The notes beneath the pieces were generated by a model, which was not told where the DNA came from, searched no databases, and saw nothing but the letters and a program-made list of their open reading frames with translations. Both the position numbers and the translations under genes were made by a program. Of a stretch of 64,000 nucleotides of DNA, positions 26,691-34,972 are shown piece by piece. Source of the DNA: Streptomyces sp. NBC_00154 (GTDB taxonomy: Bacteria; Actinomycetota; Actinomycetes; Streptomycetales; Streptomycetaceae); assembly GCF_026342835.1 (NCBI RefSeq), contig NZ_JAPEMI010000002.1:1240001-1304000 (forward strand), given 5' to 3'. Position 1 is the stretch's first letter, and every line of letters starts with the position of its first letter.

Positions 26691-27239
26691 CGCGCTGCAA
26701 GTGGTGTGTAGCCGCGATGACCGAGTTGCGATGCCATCAAGAGCCCCACTCCGCAGGGGCGTTGATCTGGCGTCGACTCCCGGTCTCAGGTGACACTTCC
26801 GCCCCTCGGCGCGCTGTAGGAAGTGGGCCCGATCATGAGGGTCTAGGGGCCCGCCCTCTAGGGGGAGGCACGCGGGCCCCAGCGTGCAGGGGCAGACTGG
26901 TCACCCCCGTGCTGCCTGCTCCTGCACGTGCATGAAGCGGTCCGGGCGCCCCACCGAGGCTTGGCGCCCGAGCCTTCATGGTGGGTGGGGTGGCAGGGAC
27001 CCACGCCAGGGCTGCGGGCACCGACGGCGGTGAGGATCCGCACCCGAGCAGGTGGCGCACAGCACAGCCGGCGCGGGCTCTCCCACACGGTGTAACAGGC
27101 GGACTGTCCGCCACGCAGTACCCCGTGGGCGCGCGGTCCCCCCGTGCTGTGCATCCGCGGCAGACGTGAGCAGAGGCGCCTCAGCCTCTGCCCGCGTCAT
27201 CTTGAGTACAGCGACGGAGAGCTGAGACGGAGGACCGCG
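26691..27239. other. Intergenic region with hairpins
   Basis: No gene seen. Two stem-loops are clear: GGGGCCCGC/GCGGGCCCC at 26846-26880, and CGGGCGCC/GGCGCCCG at 26943-26970. They may be terminator-like remnants of the lost neighbourhood. Confidence 0.45.
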
Positions 27240-27389
27240 TTGAGCGCGGGCACGCTCATAGCGGACCAATACCAGCTGGAGGTGCGGCTCGGCCGCAGTG
27301 GCATGGATGAGGTCTGGCGCACCATCGACCAGCTGCGGCAGACGAGGCCTCCGCCTCGCTCACGACCACGGGCCAAGTGTGCGGGATGA
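27240..27389 (+). pseudogene. Serine/threonine protein kinase, N-terminal stub
   Basis: A TTG start with GGAGG seven bases upstream opens LSAGTLIADQYQLEVRLGRS, then GMDEVWRTIDQ. This is the N-terminus and glycine-rich loop of a Pkn-type kinase (normally LGRGGMGEVWRA.D), with two glycines replaced by Ser and Asp. After 35 residues the kinase sequence ends. A truncated and decaying gene. Confidence 0.6.
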
Positions 27390-27500
27390 CAAGCTACTTC
27401 GCGTCCACGTAGCGCACCTGGGCGCCCGGAGTAGGACCAGCGGCATGAGGAAGCTCAGCAGGAGCCTTGCTTGGTTAGTCGTGTCGGTGGACACCCTTGG

Positions 27501-27917
27501 CTACAGCCCGCAGGAGCCGCGGTCGAGGTGGAAGTAACGGGCGTTGGCCCAGCGGCACAGCCGGATACCGACGACGACGCCGGCGATCGTGACCAGGGCG
27601 GGCAGGTAACCGCTAGCGACCTGGATGATCGGGATTGCCGGGCACCCACCTGAGATCGCCCAGCCCGTACCGAACAACACCGCGCCGGGGATCACGCCGG
27701 CGTGGATGCGCCCCGGGGTGCGGCGGACCCGCAGCAGAGCGAACACGCACACGATGATTGCGACGGCGCCGGCGAAGGAGAGGAACATGCGCAGGTCCTG
27801 GAAGGTGAACATGCGGTTCAGCTCAGCGTAATCGCCGAAGCCGATGTTGGTGACGGTATAACCGAGGGCCAGTCCGGTGATGGTGTTGGCCAGCAGAATC
27901 GCGCCCCGGGTGCGCAT
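27501..27917 (-). CDS. DUF6691 / YeeE-type membrane protein (second half-transporter)
   Basis: 138 residues from the ATG at 27917. Four membrane helices: GAILLANTITGLALGYTVTN, LSFAGAVAIIVCVFALL, IPGAVLFGTGWAISGGCPAI and YLPALVTIAGVVVGIRL. The SGGCPAIP motif places a cysteine in a re-entrant loop, as in YeeE/YedE thiosulfate transporters. The start overlaps the YeeE stop (TGATG), so translation is coupled. With the upstream gene it makes up a two-part YeeE-like unit for a sulfur compound (family knowledge; substrate inferred). Confidence 0.85.
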   Translation of the reverse strand: MRTRGAILLANTITGLALGYTVTNIGFGDYAELNRMFTFQDLRMFLSFAGAVAIIVCVFALLRVRRTPGRIHAGVIPGAVLFGTGWAISGGCPAIPIIQVASGYLPALVTIAGVVVGIRLCRWANARYFHLDRGSCGL

Positions 27918-28570
27918 CAGATCACCTTCCACAAGAGGAACGACACCCCGACGGCGGTGCCGAAGAACACGGCGGTCGCGACGATGCTGACCGGGCGTAG
28001 ACGGCCGCAGCCGTTAAGTCCGTGACCGGAGCTGCACCCGCCGGCCAGCCGGGTGCCAAAGCCGACCAGCACGCCTCCCACGAACAACAGAGCGATCATG
28101 GCGGTCGGATTGGCGGTGACTAGGTTCCGAAAACCCGGTCCCATGTCGAAGCGGAGCTGGAACCGCCCGGAGGTGACCGCGGCGATGCATCCGCCGAGGA
28201 AAGTCGACACCAGCAAGGCAGCCTGGGTGACGACCGGGACCTGACGCAGGCTCGTCACCGGGGGGCTCTCACCCCCCGTCGCCTCGACGTCCGGGCGCGG
28301 CTGTGTCTCCCCATAGGGAACCTGCTGCGGGGTGGGCGCGCCCGGGCCGGTTCCGAAGTGCTCAGCCGTGGCTGCGGCGAGCGCGTCGACGAGAGCCTGC
28401 TCGTCGGTGAACTCCTCCTCCAGCCGCTCGAGGTGGCGTTCGCTGCGCCAGTGCAACACGCGATCCCACGCCGACGACACCCCGAAAGATCGATCGGTGG
28501 CGAGGGTGTAGGCGATGGTGATGAGAGCGAGCCCGATAGCGCCCGCCCACCAGGGCCAGTAGGTACTCAT
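27917..28570 (-). CDS. YeeE/YedE-family transporter subunit
   Basis: 217 residues from the ATG at 28570 (MSTYWPWWAGAIGLALITIA). After the first helix there is a charged cytoplasmic loop of about 90 residues (HLERLEEEFTDEQALVDALA and a proline-rich part), unusual for the family and possibly a regulatory insertion. Helices then follow with the signature LAGGCSSGHGLNGCGRL, whose cysteine is the likely relay for thiosulfate or persulfide transfer as known for YeeE. Its start overlaps the stop of the upstream cysteine-rich gene, and its stop overlaps the DUF6691 start. Confidence 0.85.
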   Translation of the reverse strand: MSTYWPWWAGAIGLALITIAYTLATDRSFGVSSAWDRVLHWRSERHLERLEEEFTDEQALVDALAAATAEHFGTGPGAPTPQQVPYGETQPRPDVEATGGESPPVTSLRQVPVVTQAALLVSTFLGGCIAAVTSGRFQLRFDMGPGFRNLVTANPTAMIALLFVGGVLVGFGTRLAGGCSSGHGLNGCGRLRPVSIVATAVFFGTAVGVSFLLWKVI

Positions 28571-29112
28571 GCGGGGCCTCTCATCCAATCGACGAGCCGC
28601 GCCCACCAGCCGCGCTTCGAGCTGGGCGCCTGCCGTCTGTATCGAACGGGGTGATCTGCTGGCTGGGCAAACTGTCCATGTGGTGACGTCTGGTGACGCC
28701 GGGTCGGTGGCGGCGGGGGTGCTGTTTCAAACGGTGCCGTTTCCCAGTGGGCTGTGCTCTCCGGCGCTGCGGTTCCAGGTCCATACGGCTCTGGCGGTCG
28801 AGTCGGGGCCGGTTGGGACCCAGAAGCGGTCTCCGGTGACCAGGAATCGGGTTGCGACGGCGGGGCCTGCCGGGGTGTCTGCCTTGAGTTGGCCGCGCCG
28901 GACCGGCTCGCGTCGGCCTCGGCTCTGAGGTGGAGCGCGTGGTGTCCGTTGGGCAGCAGAGTGATGGGCACGCGCTCGCCGGTGAGTGACAGCTGGTAAC
29001 GCGCACAGTCGCGCCACTGATCCTCGCTGTCGCAGTAGTAGTCGCGCCAGCCCTGTAAGCTCGCCCTGAGTAGGGGGAAAAGGGGACATCCTGCGGCGTG
29101 CGAGCAAGCCAT
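28567..29112 (-). CDS. Cysteine-rich N-domain protein with a Trp-rich C-terminal tail
   Basis: 181 residues from the ATG at 29112. The first 55 residues have a Cys/His pattern (MACSHAAGCPLFPLLRASLQ, then YYCDSEDQWRDCARYQ) that could bind an iron-sulfur cluster or zinc. A proline-rich low-complexity linker follows, and the protein ends GWWARLVDWMRGPA. The stop codon overlaps the YeeE start (ATGA), so it is the first gene of a three-gene operon for a sulfur-compound transporter. The divergent gene at 29545 ends with nearly the same tail. Family not recognised by name; a role in sulfur handling is inferred from the operon. Confidence 0.7.
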   Translation of the reverse strand: MACSHAAGCPLFPLLRASLQGWRDYYCDSEDQWRDCARYQLSLTGERVPITLLPNGHHALHLRAEADASRSGAANSRQTPRQAPPSQPDSWSPETASGSQPAPTRPPEPYGPGTAAPESTAHWETAPFETAPPPPPTRRHQTSPHGQFAQPADHPVRYRRQAPSSKRGWWARLVDWMRGPA

Positions 29113-29544
29113 GTTGCTCCCTCCTGACCGGCGCACACCGCCCGTTTGGGGAGCGCGGTTGCCGTTCTCGGTTCTTGTCCTTGCCGCGCCCGGTCGACGA
29201 TCTCAAAGCGTCGAGGAATGCAGGCACAGCACCGCACTGTGACTGCCCGTCACCGCGTTCAGGGGTGATGCAACCATTGTTTCGGTGTCCCGAGCAACCT
29301 AAGCGAGTTTTCAACCAGATCACTTGACATCAGTTAGTGAGATATGTGCCACGTGCTCGCCAATCTCTCATGTCCGGATATTCGCGGCCGACAGCGAGAT
29401 CGCTACGATCGTAATTCGAGCTCATGGTCGTGGCCTCAGCCGGCACGAGGCAGTCGTTTGTGGAGAGGATGCGAATATTGGAGTTGGTCGTGGCGAGGGC
29501 GTGAATATTGCAGATCTAAATGAAGACGCTAATGGAGGGGAATC
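29113..29544. promoter_or_regulatory. Divergent promoter region between two cysteine-rich protein genes
   Basis: No gene is supported here. The stretch 29320-29520 is markedly AT-richer than its surroundings. It contains TTGACA at about 29326 and near-repeats (GCGAATATTGGAG and GTGAATATTGCAG around 29470-29510), consistent with promoters for the two divergent transcripts. Confidence 0.4.
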
Positions 29545-29844
29545 ATGTGCCAACGCGCTGTCTGTCCGACGTGCCTGAAGGCGACCTATGAGGGGTGCGG
29601 GAGGCATGTCGAGCAAGTACTCACCGGTGTGCCAACGCCTCAGCGGTGCACGTGTGAGTCGGCGAAGAGCAGGCGCGCGCGCAGTTGGCCACCAGAGGCC
29701 ACGGCTCGATCGGAACCGGTGTCGGTCGGGTCGGGCGAGCCCTCACGAGCCACGCGCATTCCCCGGCGCCCAGGGAGTTCGTCAGACCGACCGAGGGATG
29801 GTTGGTGGACCCGGCTGGCCGATTGGATGAATGGCCCGGCATGA
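29545..29844 (+). CDS. Small zinc-ribbon-like protein with the same Trp-rich tail
   Basis: 99 residues; GGAGGGG lies five bases before the ATG. The N-terminus MCQRAVCPTCLKATYEGCGR with HVEQVLTGVPTPQRCTC has six cysteines in a pattern common to a family of small actinobacterial proteins (MCQRxxCxxC..TxxGCG.HV). A basic linker leads to a C-terminal GWWTRLADWMNGPA, almost identical to the tail of the divergent gene at 28567-29112. Function unknown; the cysteines probably bind zinc. Confidence 0.75.
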   Translation: MCQRAVCPTCLKATYEGCGRHVEQVLTGVPTPQRCTCESAKSRRARSWPPEATARSEPVSVGSGEPSRATRIPRRPGSSSDRPRDGWWTRLADWMNGPA

Positions 29845-30383
29845 GGTAGTGGTCCGAGGAGCTGGGCCGCGCTCTTCCTGCGCACGCTGATCGCGGACCC
29901 AGCATTCCGTTACCGCGGAAGTGGCTGTCCCGTCCCAATCACCGGCAACAGTCAGCGGCTTTCCGGAAGCGCGTGGTCGCGGCGACGCCGCGCTCGGCTG
30001 CGGGACGTGGGGCCGAGGGCGTTCAGGGGCGCGGCCGGGTACGTCCTTCGGGACGATCGATGTCGCTGTTGAAGCGCTCCAGGAAGGTGGCGAACGCGGC
30101 CACCCCCCTCCGCGGCGGCCTGACTCTGGCGCTCGGCCCGGCCTCCTGGCTGCTGATTGCGACGGTCTCGTACGACGCGAGGTCCTGCTCACCACCTGAC
30201 GCCCTGTCCGACCGTGCCGGGATCCGGCATCGAGGCGATGCGAACCGCATCGGACTCGTCGGTGTCAAGTCCGTTATCAAGCCGCGTTGTTCGCCCCGGT
30301 CGAACCCCGACCACACACGGCACGGTCGTCGACCAATCCGTCGGAAAAAAGATCACCGGCATCGGGTCCAGTCAGAAAACTTT
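29845..30383. other. Intergenic region upstream of the SGNH hydrolase
   Basis: No supported gene. A minus-strand patch (ASYETVAISSQEAG and FATFLERFNSDIDRPEG near 30040-30180) looks partly protein-like but has no start or family. Confidence 0.35.
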
Positions 30384-30412
30384 TTGACATGAACACTTCC
30401 CACGGCTCCGAT
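30384..30412 (+). promoter_or_regulatory. Candidate promoter of the SGNH hydrolase gene
   Basis: A perfect -35 TTGACA at 30384-30389 is followed after 17 bases by TCCGAT (30407-30412). Transcription would start inside the inverted repeat that follows. Confidence 0.5.
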
Positions 30413-30413
30413 C

Positions 30414-30437
30414 GCTTGCTACCAAGTGGTAGCAAGC
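30414..30437 (+). promoter_or_regulatory. Candidate operator: perfect 11-bp inverted repeat
   Basis: GCTTGCTACCA and its exact complement TGGTAGCAAGC are separated by two bases. The repeat covers the predicted transcription start and lies about 20 bases before the start codon, a good position for a repressor. Confidence 0.6.
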
Positions 30438-30457
30438 TTTCCTGTCAGGGAGGTTCC

Positions 30458-31252
30458 GTGAGACCGACCAAGTCGTTATCAGCCCTCGCCACGCTGATCC
30501 TTGCGATGGTGTTCAGCCTGTTGCTGACCGGTCCGGCGCATGCTGCCGGCCCGGCGTACGTAGCGCTGGGGGACTCCTACTCGTCCGGCAACGGCGCGGG
30601 TAACTACGACAGCGCGAGCGGCGGCTGTCACCGCAGCTTCAGCGCGTACCCGTACCTGTGGAAGAACGCCCACGCCCCGTCCTCGTTCGCCGACACCTCC
30701 TGCTCGGGTGCGGTGACCACGGACGTGACCAACAACCAGCTCGGCCCTCTGAACTCGACCACCGGGCTGGTCTCCCTCACCATCGGCGGCAATGACGCGG
30801 GATTCTCCGACGTCATGACCACCTGTGTGGCCGGCTCGGACTCCGACTGCGTCAACCGGGTCAACCAGGCCGAGGCCTACGCCCAGAACACGCTCCCCGC
30901 CCGCCTGGACGCCGTCTACAACGCGATCCGCGCCAAGGCGCCCAACGCCAAGGTCGTCGTGCTCGGTTACCCGCGCATGTACACGCTCAACGTCTTCTGC
31001 GTCGGCCTGTCCGACACCAAGCACCGCAAGGTCGACGAGGCCGCGGACGTCATCGACAACGTCATATCCAGCCGGGCCGCCGCCCACGGCTTCGTCTTCG
31101 GTGACGTGCGCAGCACCTTCAACGGACACGAACTGTGCTCCGGCGACGACTGGCTGCACGCCCTGGTGGCCTCGCCGAGCTGGGAGTCGTACCACCCCAC
31201 GGCCACCGGCCACTCGAGCGGCTACTACCCTGTCCTCAACGCCAAGAGCTGA
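30458..31252 (+). CDS. Secreted SGNH/GDSL-family lipase/esterase
   Basis: 264 residues from the GTG at 30458 (GGGAGG five bases upstream); the longer open frame from 30287 would run through the promoter. Signal peptide: LSALATLILAMVFSLLLTGP ending AHA|AGPAYV. Block I is YVALGDSYSSGNG with the catalytic Ser in GDSYS; SLTIGGNDAGFSD gives the oxyanion GGND; the Cys pairs around SGGCHRSF/TSCSGAV and TTCVAGSDSDCVN match the disulfides of Streptomyces lipases; the catalytic His is in ESYHPTATGHSSG. It resembles the Streptomyces SGNH lipase family that includes the S. rimosus enzyme. Complete. Confidence 0.93.
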   Translation: MRPTKSLSALATLILAMVFSLLLTGPAHAAGPAYVALGDSYSSGNGAGNYDSASGGCHRSFSAYPYLWKNAHAPSSFADTSCSGAVTTDVTNNQLGPLNSTTGLVSLTIGGNDAGFSDVMTTCVAGSDSDCVNRVNQAEAYAQNTLPARLDAVYNAIRAKAPNAKVVVLGYPRMYTLNVFCVGLSDTKHRKVDEAADVIDNVISSRAAAHGFVFGDVRSTFNGHELCSGDDWLHALVASPSWESYHPTATGHSSGYYPVLNAKS

Positions 31253-31278
31253 CCACTCCCACGAACCGGCGCACCGCA

Positions 31279-31314
31279 GAGCCCCTGTCCGCCGCACTCC
31301 GCGAACAGGGGCTC
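31279..31314 (+). terminator. Terminator hairpin of the lipase gene
   Basis: GAGCCCCTGT (31279-31288) pairs with ACAGGGGCTC (31305-31314), 26 bases after the stop codon. Confidence 0.75.
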
Positions 31315-31698
31315 CTTCGGTGACCCCCGCGCCCAGGCCGCCCGCGCGCCCACCCAAATCCGGGAACGCCAGGGCCCACCGGTTGAACTGAATATCCGTC
31401 AACAAGTGTCGGCCGACGTGCGCATCGCCATCGTCTGCGACAACTGTGAGCACGGGCTGCTCCTGCCGACAGGGTTCTCGTAAGTCCTCCGGCCACACCT
31501 TGGTCGCAGCAGGGCCGCTGTCAGTGGGCCGGCCTACGCTCTGCGGTCATGGCGACAGTGTCCTTCGTCGACGAGACGACATCGGGCACCCGACAGGACG
31601 CGTGGGAGCTGGCGATGGCCGATTCACGCCTTTGGCGGGGCGCAGCTACCGAACCGCCCCGCCCCCGAAACAGCGCCCGGGAGCCGGGCGAACGCCCG

Positions 31699-31932
31699 TC
31701 AGCCCTCGATCGACGGCTCCGGATGCAGGACCGCCCTCTTCGCGGCCATCTCCAATGCGTACCTGCCCTGTTCGGTCGCCTCGGCCTCGGCGATCACGGC
31801 AGCCTGGAACGCTTCCGCCGCCCTACGCCACGGTGCCCAGCGCTCTTCGGTGTACGGCTCACTCAGAGCCTTCTCCTGCGCAGCCAGCGAAGCACGCGCC
31901 AGCTCGATCAGTTCGTCACTGGGTTTCGCCAC
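31699..31932 (-). CDS. Small helical protein of unknown function
   Basis: 77 residues from a GTG. It is highly helical and charged (ELIELARASLAAQEKALSEP, WAPWRRAAEAFQAAVIAEAE), with no signal or membrane segment. Similar short proteins of about 75 residues occur singly in Streptomyces genomes. Composition and codon use fit a real gene; the function is unknown. Confidence 0.55.
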   Translation of the reverse strand: MAKPSDELIELARASLAAQEKALSEPYTEERWAPWRRAAEAFQAAVIAEAEATEQGRYALEMAAKRAVLHPEPSIEG

Positions 31933-32452
31933 GGCCGGATCGTAAACGGCGGCACTGGCAATCGACCGGAACCACGCAGCTCACGCCGCCTCGACGACGT
32001 CCGCCCGGACCGAGGCTCCGACGACAGCACGGCACCCGACCGCTCCCAGAGTGCACGAATGCCCTCGTTCACCGCGGCAGGAGAGCGCACAGGCCTGGCA
32101 GGAGAAGTGGTTGGGGGCATGCGAAAAGAGTGCGACGGGCAACTGACAATGCACCCCGCCCGACCGTCACTTGAAGCGGTCGTTGCTCGGGTCGTTGGGC
32201 ATGTACGTAGGTCGGCCGAGCTGTTGATGCTGGTCCGTACAGCGCGGAGGATCGCACGATGGCGAGGCGGTTTAACGTCCCTGCTCCCGACGGACCTCCG
32301 TCTCACACCTCGGCGTTAACGGTCGTGCCCAGCAGCTTTGCCAACTCGTCCGGACGCACTCTTGTGACGCGCGTAGAACTCGGGCACTATCTCCCTGCTC
32401 CACCATGCGGCAACTCCACGCCAAAGTTGTCATGAGCAGGAGGAAACCCCCT
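31933..32452. other. Intergenic stretch, no recognised gene
   Basis: Long shadow frames on the plus strand have non-protein composition. The last 40 bases hold the ribosome binding site AGGAGGAAA of the next gene. Confidence 0.4.
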
Positions 32453-32977
32453 ATGTTGCACCGCCCGAAACTGCGCTCGGCCCTGACCGCGCTCGCCCTC
32501 GTCCTCGGCGCCGCGTTCGCCCCCGGTATCGGCGTTCTCGGCAGCGGCGCCACCGAGGCCCACGCCGTCACCAAGCTCACGCACGCACAGGCGACGTCCA
32601 TGTTCCGCTCGTCCGGCATCACCTGGTCGTCCTCCGGCGGCTGCTCCGACCGGAACAACCCCACCTGCACATCCTTCGAGCAGCTCAACCTCGCCACCGC
32701 CCAGGGGGCCCAGACCCTCAAGAGCGCCACCGGCTGCGCGCTCAACATCACCGGCGGCACCGAGACCGGCCACGCCAGCGGTACGTACTCGCACTGGAAC
32801 GGCTACAAGCTCGACTACGGCAAGTCCACCTGTCTCACCAACTACATCCACAACGCCTTCAGCTACGTAGGGCTCCGTGGAGACGGAGCTCCCCAGTACA
32901 AGTCCGGCTCCGGCAACATCTACGCGGACGAGGGCAACCACTGGGACGTCCTCTACTACAACTGCGGCGGCTGCTGA
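32453..32977 (+). CDS. Secreted protein with a LAS/M15-like peptidase pattern
   Basis: 174 residues from the ATG at 32453, with AGGAGGAAA nine bases upstream. The signal peptide ends around GATEAHA. The mature part reads LTHAQATSMFRSSGITWSSS, CSDRNNPTCTSFEQLN, then ETGHASGTYSHWNGYKLDYG and GNHWDVLYYNCGGC. A His-x(6)-Asp in SHWNGYKLD and a later His in NHWDV fit the zinc ligands of D,D-peptidases (LAS/M15), and conserved cysteines suggest disulfides. Peptidoglycan cleavage is inferred, not shown. A strong terminator follows 14 bases downstream. Confidence 0.7.
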   Translation: MLHRPKLRSALTALALVLGAAFAPGIGVLGSGATEAHAVTKLTHAQATSMFRSSGITWSSSGGCSDRNNPTCTSFEQLNLATAQGAQTLKSATGCALNITGGTETGHASGTYSHWNGYKLDYGKSTCLTNYIHNAFSYVGLRGDGAPQYKSGSGNIYADEGNHWDVLYYNCGGC

Positions 32978-32991
32978 GCCGGCAGACAGAA

Positions 32992-33018
32992 GTGCCCCCG
33001 TCCGGCGGACGGGGGCAC
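32992..33018 (+). terminator. Terminator hairpin of the secreted-protein gene
   Basis: GTGCCCCCGTCC and GGACGGGGGCAC form a perfect 12-bp stem around a three-base loop. Confidence 0.85.
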
Positions 33019-33479
33019 GCCGGGGCTCAGAACCCCACGCCTGCGGGTCCGCCGGTTCACCTGCGCGGACACCTCCTGCGGGCGGCAAACCTTCTTCCTT
33101 CCGTCGAGGAGTTGATGGCCGTTCAGCGCCTCAGAACGGACCCTCGCCGTAGGGGCGATCGTCACCGCCACGGTCGCCCTGGAGCACTCCCCAGTCAAGG
33201 TCCACATCCCGCCGCAACAGTGGTGCTCGTCTGACGGTCCGCCAGCTTCTACGTCACCTTTGCCAGCGCACCCACCCGCCCGTCTACCTCCGCAGTCACA
33301 ACGCATACGGCGCCGCCGGATTCCACACGGTCAACCCCGTTCTCCGAGGGCTCGGCCGCGAACGCCGGGCGGCAGCCGCACCCTCCGTCTCGGTCAGCCG
33401 CGCCCAGGGAGCCCGCTGTAACCACCTGCGGCTGCGGCTTCCCGCCGCACCATCCCTCCGCAACGAAGGAGTTGCAGTG
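33019..33479. other. Intergenic region, no gene seen
   Basis: Only shadow-type frames are present. The end carries the GAAGGAG site of the downstream secreted protein and presumably its promoter. Confidence 0.4.
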
Positions 33480-34175
33480 ATGACCACAATCGGCACGACC
33501 CTCCGACCCCGCGCACGCGCCGCCATCACGCTCGCCGCGGCGGCCGCGCTCGTCGGCCTCCTCCCCACCTCCTCCCAGGCGAACGTCAACAGGTACACCG
33601 TCCAGCCGAACTCCCCAAAGCCGGCGGCGTGCAACAACTCCGGCACCATCCCGGCCGGCACCTGGATGCAGAACAAGGTCTGCGGCTACTGGGTCGGCAC
33701 CGCCATGGCCGGCTCGTCCTTCGACGTCCACCAGACCGCCGTCAGCAACTACCACTACGGGCGTAGCTGGGGCGGCAACAACATCTGTGGCTGGATCCCG
33801 CCCGGCGCCCTCGGTTCCAGCCCGACCGCGTCCGTCGCGGAGTCGTGCAGCGACGCGACCAAGGACAACATCTCGCACCGCCGGACGATCGGATACAACT
33901 TCAACGCAGCCGCGCACGCGGCCACGGACGGCACCGCAATCACGGTCAACCCGGCCTGCACGGCGTACTACAACTACTACACGACCAGCGCATACAGCGA
34001 CGGTTCACTGCGCGACGTGGCGGGCAATCCGGGTTCCACCGTGATGTATCGCTTCACGACGAACGGGTCCAACCCCGCGATCGTCGTCCGCGACAGCGCG
34101 ATCGGCTGGATCTTCCTGAGCCGCTCGTGCGTCACAGACTGGCGCGGCATCACCTTCTACAACGACAACGACTGA
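33480..34175 (+). CDS. Secreted protein of unknown function
   Basis: 231 residues from the ATG at 33480 (a GTG directly before it is equally possible). Signal peptide AITLAAAAALVGLLPTSSQA. The mature protein is rich in Asn, Tyr, Trp and Ser with cysteines that probably pair (PAACNNSG, NKVCGYWVG, NNICGWIPP, ESCSDAT, NPACTAYY, SRSCVTDW). It ends WRGITFYNDND. The composition resembles extracellular wall- or matrix-associated proteins of Streptomyces; I cannot name a domain. It directly follows the LAS-like gene but has its own leader. Confidence 0.75.
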   Translation: MTTIGTTLRPRARAAITLAAAAALVGLLPTSSQANVNRYTVQPNSPKPAACNNSGTIPAGTWMQNKVCGYWVGTAMAGSSFDVHQTAVSNYHYGRSWGGNNICGWIPPGALGSSPTASVAESCSDATKDNISHRRTIGYNFNAAAHAATDGTAITVNPACTAYYNYYTTSAYSDGSLRDVAGNPGSTVMYRFTTNGSNPAIVVRDSAIGWIFLSRSCVTDWRGITFYNDND

Positions 34176-34297
34176 TACTCCACACTCAACTGCTCTCACA
34201 GCTGTTCGCCCTGGTCGAAGATCACTTCGCGATGTCGAGGCGCCGCAGTTCGGTAATGGGTTGGAGTTCGTATGGCTGCGCACGGCACAGTGGCGTG

Positions 34298-34972
34298 GTG
34301 AGCGAACTGTGGGCACGCACCCTGACCTGGGCAGAAGTAGATCCATTGCAGCATCCGTTCGAGTTGGACGAGGATGCGGCGAAGGCCTTGGCCGGTCTTG
34401 TCACCCCCTTGCTGCCCAGCCCTGAGGCCATCGAAGAGTACTGGTGGCGCTCGTTGGACCCCCTCACTGAGTTCCTGGTGGACCGGTTCGGCCGGTGGGC
34501 CTGCGGCTGGAACTGGTCGGTTGGCGAAGGTGACATTGATGGCGGGGTCGTCGATGCATGGTGCTGTGCCGCCGATACCGTGACGACTGCGGACGCGACC
34601 GCCCCGTTGGCCGTCGCGGCCCTGCTGGAGTGGCGTGACTGGATCGAGGATCTGGCGGATCGCTTCTCCTCCTTGGCACCGCCGCAGCCGGCCGGGCCCT
34701 CATCCTCTGTGGATCCTTGGCATTGGGAACGGGCGTGCACGCGTCTGGTGACCGTGGTGGCGGACCGGACGCGGGCCGAGAGCGGCTGGTACGCGCACTG
34801 CAAGCAGGTCCTCGGGTGGTTCTTGGCTTACAACGGAATCGACGAAGAACGAGCCCGGGAGATCGTGGAGAGCGCGGTCGGTGGCCGGTTCGGCAGCTGG
34901 ATCGCACCGGAAACGGTCGTTGTCGACACCGTGAGTTCACGGTTCGCCCGGACCGTGGACGGAGCCCGATGA
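34298..34972 (+). CDS. Protein of unknown function, first gene of the Fic operon
   Basis: 224 residues from the second of two tandem GTG codons (34295, 34298). Protein-like throughout: LTWAEVDPLQHPFELDEDAA, YWWRSLDPLTEFLVDRFGRW, LLEWRDWIEDLADRFSSLAP and HCKQVLGWFLAYNGIDEERA. Acidic and Trp-rich, no membrane segment. The stop overlaps the Fic start (ATGA), so it is translationally coupled and may be an antitoxin or partner of the Fic protein (inference from position only). No family recognised. Confidence 0.7.
   Translation: MSELWARTLTWAEVDPLQHPFELDEDAAKALAGLVTPLLPSPEAIEEYWWRSLDPLTEFLVDRFGRWACGWNWSVGEGDIDGGVVDAWCCAADTVTTADATAPLAVAALLEWRDWIEDLADRFSSLAPPQPAGPSSSVDPWHWERACTRLVTVVADRTRAESGWYAHCKQVLGWFLAYNGIDEERAREIVESAVGGRFGSWIAPETVVVDTVSSRFARTVDGAR

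Noticed and set aside
29324..29578. Plus-strand frame in the divergent promoter region
   Set aside because: It covers AT-rich promoter-like DNA, lacks an RBS and overlaps the start of the well-supported zinc-ribbon-like gene.
30479..31498. 339-codon minus-strand frame opposite the SGNH lipase
   Set aside because: Shadow of a gene with intact catalytic motifs.
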